Shown one piece after another: positions 21,787-54,900 of a stretch of 64,000 bases of DNA. The position numbers were made by a program, and so were the translations under genes. Every line of letters begins with the position of its first letter. Positions within the stretch are counted from its first letter, which is position 1. The notes under the pieces are model-generated. The model was given only the letters and a program-made list of their open reading frames with translations, was not told the DNA's origin and ran no database searches. The DNA comes from Lingula anatina (Eukaryota > Brachiopoda > Lingulata > Lingulida > Lingulidae), in NCBI RefSeq assembly GCF_001039355.2, contig NW_019774748.1, positions 330,454 to 394,453 on the forward strand, given 5' to 3'.

Positions 21787-22329
21787 CCCAACAAAATGAT
21801 ACAAGAGGAGACAATAGAAAAATAACAATTTAAAAAAAAGATATTTTGGAAACAAACCGCTTTTTCAAAAAGTTCCATTAAAATGTGTACACGATGTCTT
21901 AATAAAGCAAATCTGTGTTACAGCGCATTTGAGGCATCCCAATCAATTACACAGAGGTTGTGGTATTGTTGTTGATATTATTAAAATAAAGAGTATTATT
22001 ACATCATGCGTCATCATTTCCATGGCATGAACTGCGTCTTTGCTAGTTATAAAAAACGTTAATGAACGGCATATTATGCACTTTCATTAGGGATTACTGT
22101 TTTGACATTTGCTAAAACAGCCATCGTTAAATAGAGAGGCGAATTTGAAAGCAGATCTTAAATCAACGTGACACTATACACGATACTAGGTTGAGAAAAT
22201 AATGGCGTTTGATACCTTGGGATTTGTATCAAAAGCTCAGTAATGAATTAAATCGTGTATCAAATAACTGTACAAATGGCACCAATATTCTGACACAGTC
22301 ACGCCAGTCACGCACGGGAAAGGTCAAGG

Positions 22330-43542
<21,213 letters not shown>

Positions 43543-44845
43543 TGCTGCGTGCTGCGTGCTACTGCTAGTTTGATTGATTAAACTGGATATGCAACAGAAG
43601 TCCCACTAGAACTGAAGTCAAAGGGTTAGATTGCCGATATTATTACTAGGCAACATTATTTAGTACGATCCAATAATACCGCATGCTGACGCGGTCTGTT
43701 TTTGACCTAAATGTTGCTGCAGCTTAACACTGTCTAAGTTGTAGCTGTATGTCCCACTACCGCACGAAAGTCGAATCAACACCTTAGACTTCCTCGTGAA
43801 ATATATACTTCAAAAGAGTGTGTGCTGTAAGGAACAATGGGAAGCCTACCTCCTATCCGCCTGCCATTCACGTCCCTTTGTAGCTAAATCAATACCAGCC
43901 AGTACGCATTCGTCCCGCTGAATCTACATTGTGGAATCGCAATGTGCACCAGGTATTTCAATTACAATGAATGACGCGTGTATAGACTTAAAGGCTGCTG
44001 GTTGAGAGACCCTTTCGTTCAATGTGGATGGACTAAGTTTTCGTCCTACCAGCTAATACCGTGACGACAGCACTGCGACTACTTGGTTACAGGTATGACA
44101 CTTGCATATCTGCACGACACGGTTGACCAAGATAATTGATGGAGATGGGCAAACGTTTCACCAATGAAACATTAACCGCGCGAACGACTGCGACTTCTTA
44201 GTATGTTTTGTCATCCTTTAATCATGGGGGACAGCGCTAAATGATGGCTATGCGGTCATACTTAAAAGTATGTCAAAATGACATCGGTCACGGTGTCTTG
44301 TCATGGTATTTGTGGAGGCAGAGTGCTTATGTTTTATCGCTCTGTTTTATCAGCTATTTATGTTCGCTCTCATGCTAATTATTTGAATGTATTTTGGTAT
44401 TATGATTCTCTACAAAAAGTTGAGTTAGACCTGGCATATCCCCTAAAACAGGCAATTGCACGTTAGATAAAGACAACCAGATCAACGAACTCGAGTCCAA
44501 CAGTATTAGTGCAATGAGAATTATACGTATCGATTTGTCACAATCCTTTGAGAGAAAACGTTTTGTTTTTGTATATGGGTTATAGAATATTAAAATCCTG
44601 TCAATATTTCATTCCTCAAGTCATACTTCATATTTCTAAAATTACCTTTGATTCATGTTGCGCTTGATAAGTAATAATAATAGTGGCGACTGGATTGCTT
44701 TTCCAAAGCGGGAAAGAAGACTTGAATAAGCTACATTTACTAATTTCTGTTTAAATGCAGTTCTTGCTAATGTATTTAGAAAGTATTCTTATGTCCTTTC
44801 CTGCATTCTTTTTTATACTTTTACACCAGACTTATATACCAGACC

Positions 44846-44892
<47 letters not shown>
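44846..44892. repeat. (TAA)n microsatellite
   Basis: About 15 perfect trinucleotide units seen directly. Confidence 0.9.
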
Positions 44893-44894
<2 letters not shown>

Positions 44895-46623
44895 CTGACT
44901 ATCAGTTACACAAGTCTACAAATTACCTAACTTTCTATGCATTGAAATATACCTTAACAGTGGAGCTGCTGGGGTGGACGATGCAACATTTTCTTTTTTT
45001 AAAAGAGTGGCCTATACTTTATGAAGTCAAAGCCATTTATCATTGTCTCATTTGAGTTGTTCATTATGGAATTGCATTTGTTGTTGCCAAAAACATACCT
45101 AACAGTAATTTAGACGTTTTTGACTAACCATGCGTGGCACCTTAACCGTATTAAACCGGTCATGAAACAGGCGCCACGACAAAGGCTTTTTAAAAAATTA
45201 CAAAATTAGTTTAGATTCATCTGGACAAGTACTAGTCTAATGATGGCATTTATCCGCCACAAGCACCACTGCCAAGATTGGCAGATAAGTCCCATGAATA
45301 ATGATGAATATTCTGTAGCACAGAAACTGGGTCACGGTGAAGGCAAAATTGACAAATTGGGCATCAATGTCTTAAGACAGTATATATGTATATATAGGTA
45401 TACAAGCATCTCTCGACTCACTCCGGACATTACGACCCTGTGATACCTGGGTACCAGGTGCCTCTGAAATAGCATACGAAATTAAAGTATCAGAGATACA
45501 ACAATTTTGATACAGACTGCTAGCACACCCCGTAGTCAGAGAGAAAGACATTCCCGCTCTGTTTAGACATGATTTCTGTATACGAGCTACTCGTGTTTGG
45601 TTCATTTTATCTGGTCCAAAATCGAACATTTGATCTTGAAAACGGCATTTTGAAGGTGTGATTCCTTTTTTTTTCTTACAGTGTCCTGAACAAGAAATAA
45701 AAACTGCTGTATTAAGAATTTGCCAAATGAGATGATTGAATGGAATTCCACTTTTGACAGTTTTTGCGATTATGTATTTACGCAGTTGTCTGAAGACGTC
45801 AATGCATGCAATGATGAATTATAGGACACTTAACACGTTAATCTTTTGAGTTTATGAAGTAGGCCTAGTGATTATATCCTTAAGGTTTCAAATCGCGAAA
45901 TATCCCAATAGACCTGCGCCATAAAAGTAGTTCTCAGATACAATCAGGGTCAATATAGAATGTAGATAAATATCTATGAAATGCTATGAGGATGATTATT
46001 CTCATATCCAAGCTAAATTCCTGCCCCAAACATTTCAAACATTCAGACGCTTTTCATAAACGAGGACAATTAACTTGTCAATTTTAAACGGACAACAATT
46101 TACATGCACATTACACTGTCCTAGAAAATCATCTTAGGGTCATGTACAATTATAGTTGTGGTATCACCCGAGGCTCTCTTATCGTGAGAAACTGGAGTGA
46201 TGGCCGTTTACTGCGGATGACAAGTACGAGAGTAGATTAAAAAGGACGTAGATTAAATCTCAACTATATCTTTTAATCATGTTTTTGAAATAAGGCGTTA
46301 TAGTCTTTTCATTACTTAAAAAATTACTAATAGCTGCTCGGATGACAGAGAAAATTGAAAATAACCTTTCTTTCTTTTTTAAAAAAATTACAACGCTGGT
46401 ATTGCGTCATTCGGGAGCTCGTGGAATAGAATATGACGGTTTAGAAAAGCAAAATCGCATAACGTAATTATATTTTATTTATCATTTGCACCTGGTAACA
46501 GTAGTTTTTGTGATCAAATGTCATTGTCTTTACTTGTCAAGGCTCTTAAGATGCAGGAAGATATATGTGCATACCATTTAACAAACTGAGCCTGGTCACC
46601 TGGCCCTGGTTTCACAAAAATAT

Positions 46624-46866
46624 GGGAGACCGGGGCTAGTTGGGTAAGTAGGCCCCTCATCAAGTCTCTTTAATAAAGTTACTTTAAGATGCTAAATTAT
46701 TTCATTTGGGCTCACTGCCGACGCTTTCTTAGCACTATTGGATACGGTCACTTTACAAAATTATGTGATCAATTCTTTTACCCCATAGTTACTTTGTCAT
46801 AAATTGATGGGGTGGGGGGGGGGGGGGCTAACTTACCCCGGGGTCCAACCAGCCCCGGTCTCCCCT
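46624..46866. mobile_element. Foldback element with GGGAGACCGGGGCT ends
   Basis: The left arm GGGAGACCGGGGCTAGTTGG and the reverse complement of the right arm GGGAGACCGGGGCTGGTTGG match over about 30 bases. Length is about 243 bases. The interior has a G run of about 16 bases and no open frame. Confidence 0.7.
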
Positions 46867-47513
46867 ACTTAAGTCAGGTTCCCTTGCTAATAACTCAATT
46901 AATCTTTTCATGGTCACATGCTCATATCTTACCCTATCAGGAACAGTGTTACAACACTTTCATGGAAATCCTAGTCAACTAAGCCAGGAACTATGGCTAA
47001 AGTTTTTTTTTCTTTTTGAAGCTGCATGGGTCCTGGTCCCATTATACTGCTAATCTTAGCGTATATTCGAATTATTCAAAAAGCCATTATGTTTCGAAGG
47101 CTATCCCTTATTTATTTTCTTTACTTTGTGATTACAGATTCAGACATGGGGAAAACTTTGAAACTCTGAAGGTCCGGAGGACCTGCGCTGCAGGAAATCT
47201 GCAGTACCTCCCAAAATTTGGTGCTACCCCGAACTAAATATTAATTTATTTCCTTTAGTCTGTGTTTACAAGTAAGTTTTTATTATGCGTTGTGTTTTCA
47301 CATAAACCTTGCCAGTCCAAAAGACCCGCGATATCAATAATCTTGCAGGTCCTCTGGCATTTCATGACCTGTCGGACCGTCAGGTTCCTAATGTCTGCAG
47401 ATTACAGATGATTCAGTCTCACGTAGTACATTAGGTGCACAAAAATAAGTTAGATTGTTTCCAAAGATTTTGTGATTTTACAGAGAATACAGGGCTTGTC
47501 TATTACAGTCAAA

Positions 47514-47526
47514 GGGGGGGGGGGGG
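47514..47526. repeat. Poly(G) run
   Basis: A 13-base G tract seen directly. Confidence 0.8.
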
Positions 47527-48377
47527 TACATGCATGTGCATAAATTATAAACCAGTGGACATCCTTCATAATCTAGCGAAGATTTGTGAAAAAAAAACGG
47601 CATAAAACTAACCAAATAAACATATATCTAGTACGAGAAGTCGTGCTGTAAGTTTTTTGGTCATATTACGGTGCTGATATGACACTGAATGAATTTATTC
47701 AACCAGGCAGATATCCCTTTACCTGTGCAGGTCGCCTGCACTTGTTCACAATAACTCATGCAAAGAGACGCCTTTGATGATCACAAGCCAGAAAAAAATA
47801 AACCCAGATGTATTATATTTCAAAAGACAATTCCTTCGATTTCCTTCTTTTAAATAGGTCGCTGTACACATCAGAGTTTTTTCTGTGACTTATTTTAAGT
47901 GTTTGTCGGATATTAGATCTAGTCTTCGTCAGTTATTATATGAACTCTTCAAAGCTGGTTTGAGCTTTAAAAAAACTCCATTAGTTATTTGATGCTGTAA
48001 TAGAATATAATTGAACAGTCCCACTCGTGCGTTAATATAATGGACCAACAAACTTGTGATATAGATAGATTGAAAATATAATGTCTTACACAACAACCAT
48101 AGGATCGTTGACATTTCACAAACTCTCCAATTAGTTTCCAGCACCATAAAAATGTGTCACACGAGAAATAAACGCTGACTATATTTTTGTAACGAGGATA
48201 TATTTCATATGCTACTAATACCAATTTTATGTGCAACAAATAAAACAGATAACAGACTTGAGAAATGTCAACATTTGATGTATTAATAATGTTTGAAAAC
48301 GGTGTAGTGATTCAAAATCTATTTACTGATTGCTCTCAAATGTTTAACGGAATAGACAGTGGACATAGGGATCGAAA

Positions 48378-48385
48378 CTTTATTG
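48378..48385 (-). promoter_or_regulatory. Candidate polyadenylation signal of the convertase gene
   Basis: TTTATT on the plus strand (AATAAA on the minus strand), about 340 bases beyond the convertase stop codon. Confidence 0.4.
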
Positions 48386-48718
48386 AAATGTGTTAGATGT
48401 TACAAAAATTGAATAACAACCAACACAACAAAATACGTGATTTTCCCGTAACATGATGCCAGATCTTAGTGACCACAATAATACTGCTTCAGACCACAAA
48501 ATATACTGATATTTATGTTTCCGTGCAGTGCGTACAAAAATAGTTTCCTTTTCTCTCCGTAAAATTTGATTTGAAGATTGACAGAAATCTGAATTTTGAT
48601 ACCGTAATCAGATAAGGCTTGATCCAGTCCCCGCTTGCACACGTGATTGAAGACACAAACAAAACCAGTTTCCATAACACGTTTGTCTGTGCTCTCAATC
48701 ACGTCGGCAGTGGGCAAC

Positions 48719-48910
48719 TTAGTAAGAGTTGCTGTCGGTTTCATCTTTCTTCCACCACCATGTCTCCGAGGCGTCGTCGTCACCGTCGTCGCCAAATAGA
48801 TTGGACAAGAGGTCGTTAAGCAAGGACGACCTTGTGGTCGGCGCCTCCCATTCCCCCGTTACTTTGTTATTCTGCTTCACCTCGCTTGGAATGGGTGGTA
48901 TAGGGGTTGT
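48719..48910 (-). CDS. PCSK1: Convertase last exon, C-terminal tail
   Basis: A 192-nt exon with TAA at 48721-48719. It encodes [11 protein letters not shown], then [20 protein letters not shown], then three consecutive Trp and a short polar end (DETDSNSY). The helix-prone [11 protein letters not shown] next to an acidic run resembles the amphipathic C-terminal sorting helix of PC1/3 proteins. This is inference from the pattern; the tail is much shorter than in vertebrates. Confidence 0.88.
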   Translation of the reverse strand, partial: TTPIPPIPSEVKQNNKVTGEWEAPTTRSSLLNDLLSNLFGDDGDDDASETWWWKKDETDSNSY

Positions 48911-51900
48911 CTGAAATGAGAAGTGTAGGATTTTCTTTGCCTTTAGGTGATACGCCAAAAGACAAATGCGGACATTTTGTATGCTTCGAGATTTCAAATC
49001 AATTCTAAATAAAACGATATGAAAATATTTTCAAGTCTACACTGAAAGTGTAAGGTTTTTCTTTCACGTACCGGCTCGTCTTTGTTTTTTGGGTCTTGAG
49101 GTGCTTTCTTTCCACCAGCCTTTTGTATGTGGTCCGGTATTTCTTTGGTCCCGTGCAACAAAAGTTTCACGCTTTTCACTGAGCCGCGCTGGCCACCAGT
49201 AGTCTACACAAACACACAACGCAAACATTATAAATCGTCATGGTGTTTTTAAGGAAAAATGAGTACTTGTTGGAAGAACGGCTTGCTATCAAGGTCAGTT
49301 AATACACATGTAGAGGGATTAAAAACAAGACAAACAAGCAAGATAAAACAAATTATATGGCTTTTTCCTACTGACCTATACTTACTTATTATATAAGCGA
49401 ACAAAAGATGGAAATGATTCCACCATATTCTTCCCCAAATATTCGTATGTAGGCATATAAGTATAATATTACTTTAAGTGTGGCACACAGATTGGCTACG
49501 ACCTAGTGAGCCAAAGTTAGCACTGTGTCGTATAGCATATTGTGTATGGTATATCAGTGTGTTAGGTGAAACACAGATTGGTACGACATGGTGTGACATT
49601 GACATTGAGATCGGTATAACATAGTGTGTTAGGTGTGATATTGAGATTGGTGTTACAGTGTGTCAGGCGTTACCCTAAGATTACTTTGACACAATATTGT
49701 TAGATGGGATACAAAAGTCTAAGAGATACACACCTGGTCAGCAATGGTCACTTCCCAAGTTCCTTTTGGGTTTTCTCCCCAGTTGTGCACAGACAAGAAG
49801 CTCCAGTTTTTCAAACCATCCCTGGATGTGTCGTATTTGCGCGTGCTGAGCAATTTCGTCGTCATTCCTACAAAAACAAATTTGCTATGTTGATAGACCA
49901 TTATATGCCAAATATGCTACACGTGCAACGCAAATGCATAGTCGACTTTGTTTCTTTTAATCGAAGTTTTATGGCTAGCCCGCTTCAAAATCAACAATTG
50001 TTAAGCTGTATCAATTTATGTGACTTGGCAAAATGTTTGAACAAAGGCTTCTTTTCTATGACTGCTCACATATCTCTTTAAAATGATGTGTATATATATA
50101 TATATACCAAACAAAAGGAGAACTGAGCCGCACCATTTTCCTTACATGTTCACGCGATCGTATCAGCTGAAAAAAATTACCTGACTTGTGACACGTGTGT
50201 CCGAGGACGCCTTTAAACAGACTAACTTACCACTGGGAGCTTTGAGCCAGATTTCCAGCGATCCTCTTCTACTGTAAGTCACGTCCACGACCAACTGGAC
50301 GTGTTCCAGAGACCGGATTTCATTATCTTGACCCTCACATCCTGTTGTCTTTATCTTGATCACGACTTGGTTACCAGAGGACAGTGCCCTAAAAGTACAA
50401 TGATTGCTGAAGCAGAAGAACTAGTGGTGGTAAAGACTGGCAGAGGGAACAGTGTAGGCATTACAAAAAGGACGCTTAGTTTAATATCCACTGTATACAA
50501 GTTTGGTATGTTACAACACACTTAAGCAGCAGTAGTTGAACAGATCTCTTATAAACGTTTGTATCATTTATTGATGTCTTTTTAAATGTAAACCATTTGG
50601 CATGTTGGCTGTGGCATACATGTACATCCTCAATGCAATTACAATTATACTTATGACAGGTGTAAGTGGGTTTTAGTAATTATTTTTAATTGTAAATCTA
50701 ATTATGGTTTCCAAACGAAAGCAAAGGACACTAAGTTCACACATATTTGGACAAAATGGTTTACAGACGATTTGCAAATATGAAACCGGACGATTATCCT
50801 TCTATTCTAGCACATACTTTGGCAAGCCATCTGTTACATCGACTTCACATATAGATTTCTCTGGCACCGTCTTCCAGGTGGCAGGGTCTGCCGTCTCCAC
50901 CAGGGCCAGGGCGTCTAGAATGCCGAACCCGAAGCTGCTGCTAACTTCGAAGCCTGCGCCATTGGTTTTCCAGCCAGGGTTTTCTCCTAACGGCGATTTC
51001 TGAGAGGTCCACGCGACCAGATGCTGAACGTCACGCCAAGTCAGGTTGGGGCTGGGGAGCGAAGAATTATGAAAAAATATATACATATACATATATATAT
51101 ACATCATATATACTAATTAGGATATTACACACATGTAGAGGAAAAGCTGGTAGGACGTGAGTGATTGCAATCAGATCAAAGTACTCATGATCTCACAGTG
51201 GTCATGTTCATTATAACGGGAAAAAGACTGAGACAGTATGCACAAATAGTGGCCTACACATTTATGTGCAGGGTCGACTAGTCAACTTTTTTGAGAGGTA
51301 ACAGGTGAATCTCTGAAAGTTTTAATTCCAGTTCTACATGTACGAATAATAATGCGTTTTCTCCCTTTCTTTCGTACAGCGACACAAGACTTAAGAACTC
51401 TCGAAATACAATAAATACAATTGAAATACAATAAGTTTATCTGCTTAAATCAGACTTTGAAGATGGATGCATTTTTGTTTATCTGTTTATTTGTTTATTT
51501 ATAGATGTGAATGTCTTTTGAAATAAGGACTCACTTGCGTTCCAAGACAAGTGCCATGACGCCGGCGGCCAAGGGGGCTGAAGCCGAAGTTCCCGTATGA
51601 GCTTCTGTGCATTTATTATGGAGGTCGGTACTCACCTATGTTATAAAAAGACAGTTGTAACTTATATAAGTGTTTTGATTGAAAACACGATCTAAACACT
51701 ATCTTAGTTACTTACGAGTCACATGCAAGTTCTTTTGAAATTAAACTTGTCAAAGGTAAAGTAGGCGAAACACATAGCGAGTTTTGACATTGGTCAACTC
51801 TATCTGATTTCCAAAGGCCAGGTGTAATATTTGTAAATCAGATCAGCAATACATGTTTACTGGCTACGAGGCCCATTGACAGCATAATGATACTTTTAAG

Positions 51901-54900
51901 TATAAGTATTGTGGGTGAGATGACCAAAATCAAATAGTGCCTTTTTATTTCTCGAAAGAACTCGTTAAAACTGTTAAAAAAAAAAGAAAAGAAAAAATGT
52001 AGATATAAACATAAAGGAGTAACATTTTAGGGTATATTGGACTACTTACAATTTTTTTCTCTCCAAAGTTCCCACTAGAGTACGCAGTTGCCATGGTAGA
52101 AGCGCACCTCTCGGCATACCAAGGTTCTTTATTGTGTTCTGTAGCACTACTGATGGACAAAGTATAGATGGAGCCGGTGTAGCCGTCACAGTTGCAGTTG
52201 TCTTGACTTCTGCCACCGTTCCCAGACGCCCACATGTATATAATGCCCTTACCACCTCTGCCCTGTACAATATCAGGAACATATGTAATAGATACACCAC
52301 GAGTCAGTGGGGAATATGCAAAAAATTTTAATCTCGTCATTCACGGTGGTTTCCTGTTTTGTACTAAAATATGTCACATACACCTCGCTGACTCGCACAG
52401 GTTATATCCATTCTATAAAACGTTCTAGGAAACCGTTTTTTCTATTTTCTTATATTGCTGGGTAAAAGTCAGTCATATATATATCTCATGTACTAATTAT
52501 CTTTGCACCGGAAAAACGACGAAAACAATACGTCTCGTACGAAACGTTAACTCCGCGATATCCCCTGCTTACCTCAGTTATTCCCTTTATGAAAGCCTCC
52601 TTGCATAGCCTGCCCGGTCCTTCCAACGTCTTGCCGTCGTCATTTGGTCCCCAGCTGGCACTAACGATGTCGACATAAGTGTGGTTAAAACTGAGAGCTT
52701 TGGCCTCTACCGAGTCTGTAACACGTCCATCTAACATACGAATGCCTGAAAAAGATTTCGAATTAGTGAGCAAGCAGAATGCTTAGACTCCGTTCACATG
52801 AAAAATCTATTTTCTAAAAATCTATTTTCTATTCACGGTATCATGTGATCACTCCGAGCGCAGCCAAGAATTAATTACAGCTTTGGAAGTAACTGGCTCC
52901 CGCTGCCAGTAATTACGCCGTGGGATATTCAGGGCACAGACCGTGATCACAAGATACCGCAAATAGAAAATAGATTTTAAGAAAATAGATTTTGCATGTG
53001 AACGGTCCCTTAATCTAGAAGTCGAGGATCATGAATGTCTATTCGTCCGTGCGAGTGCGTCTGAATGTTAATTGCTTGCAAGGAAGAGCTGTTCTTGTCA
53101 ACCTAGCCTATTTAGCACGTTCTCCTGCACTGCATATAGGCTAATACATGTACATGTAGACTAATTATAATTCTATTCTTTGGAATAACAGGCTGAATTT
53201 TCCACAAACTCTGTGATAAATCTTTTAATGCTTTTTTATCAAAAATCTGTTATCAGATGGTTGGAAACGGAATTTTTTATAATTACCAAAAAATCCTTGA
53301 TTTTATCTTAAACCCAAAGTGTGTTGTGTGAGAAAATGACGGCCATCTCTTTTAATTTCAGAGATGGATTGGATAGCCCAAAAACGCAAAGTTGCGTGAC
53401 TTTAGGGACCCATTTCACAAAAGCACTTTAGCCCAAACATTAGTCTTAACTTTAAGACCAAAATTGTTTTCTAATTTGTTCCAAGATAAATCAATAGTAA
53501 CTGAAGTAAATGCAATATTGTGCCTGTTTCATAACTAATGTTTTATTTAAGTCTACCACTATGGATTTATCTTGAATCTTGAAATAGACCAAATTTGTTG
53601 TCTTAGAGTTAAAGTAATTAAACTCGCTTACAGCGTACCAGAAAAAGATATCAGAATGCTCTACTTATATTTGACAGGTTAGGACGAGCTTACTGCCTGT
53701 CACTGGTAGTGAGGAATAAATGTTTTTCTTTCATGTAGATTGGTTACTTTTACGACGTGCGTGTACATAAACTTAACTGCAAATCGATGGCTGACTAACC
53801 CATTGTTCAACATGAAAGTCTACAATGTTTTCAATGTTTGGTGACAAATTGAACACGGAGGACAGAAAACCCAAATCCATCATAATTAATAACAAGGAAG
53901 AATAGATGCTCGTGCTGTTTCCTTAGTTTAGTGCGTAGTCTAGTCTGCAAATCCATTCCTTAATTGATCAATTAAACTCGATATTTTTTGCAAAGGCATC
54001 ATAAACTAAAATAACTGACAATAGTCTGCAATTTTTTCCAAAGCCTGCCTTTAAAATCGATTATACAGTTCAGAGTTGGTCGTGTGGCTAATTAATCGCC
54101 TGTTGTGGACCCAACCGGTTAATTTAGATAGATGCTCAATGAAACAGAAGGTTAACATTAGTTAGCAGATGATGAATTGGGGCGTGTTGCAGTCACTGGA
54201 ACAAAAGTCACGCTACAAATGTGCTTTGTGAATGAGCTTTACATGGAGGATGTATTAGCCTCGTGTTAAGTCTACCTTGTGAGTTAAGCAGTTGCGATTT
54301 ACTTTTTTTTCACAGAAAAATATTACGTTTCCGATTGTAGAAAGTTATAGACAGATATGTAATTGAATGATTATTTTCTTTCTTTATCTTATTTCCCTAG
54401 CCAAAAATATAATGATTCTCCGAGTACTTGTCTTCACAATTCACACATGGTTAGTTGTTTTAATAATGAATGTCGATTATTTACAATGTTGCATAATTCA
54501 CGGTATCCACTTGGTTTGTCCGAAAAAAAATTACATTTTGAATGTTAAGTGAAAGTGTATAAGCAGCGATTATCAATTGCAAATTTAATTTATTTGACGT
54601 TTTTTTAAAAAACGTGTTATGAAAGATGTGGTAATGAATACCTTGGCGTCGCCAGACGCAGTCAGAAACAGCCTGCTGCCAGATATCATACAGACGGCTG
54701 TACAGACTGCACCGTAGTTATTAATTTGTATATAATTAATTCACGTCTTTGGTTATATCTAGTCTCTAAGGTGTCCTTCGATATTGTTTCGAACAATTTC
54801 CATAATCGCAAGTCTAATTGCTGTTTATAGATTTTGTTAACAACATTCTAAAATAATAATTATTGAAGGTCACTAAATGTGCCAATTCTTTCGTAAGTCT

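Larger units (their letters stand above)
12743..22329. other. Gene-poor interval between Nkx6 and the ankyrin/death-domain gene
   Basis: About 9.6 kb of AT-rich DNA. It holds one unrecognised open frame (14161-14589), simple repeats, one small foldback element (19444-19565), an imperfect tandem repeat (20440-20600) and one partial foldback copy (21585-21731). The right part includes the probable 3' UTR of the minus-strand ankyrin/death-domain gene. Confidence 0.6.
43543..48718. other. Intergenic region between the convertase and the ankyrin/death-domain gene
   Basis: Holds the upstream flank of the ankyrin/death-domain gene and the 3' UTR of the convertase (both genes run leftward). Also seen: a (TAA)n array, two poly(G) runs and a foldback element at 46624-46866. 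No other gene was recognised. Confidence 0.6.
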
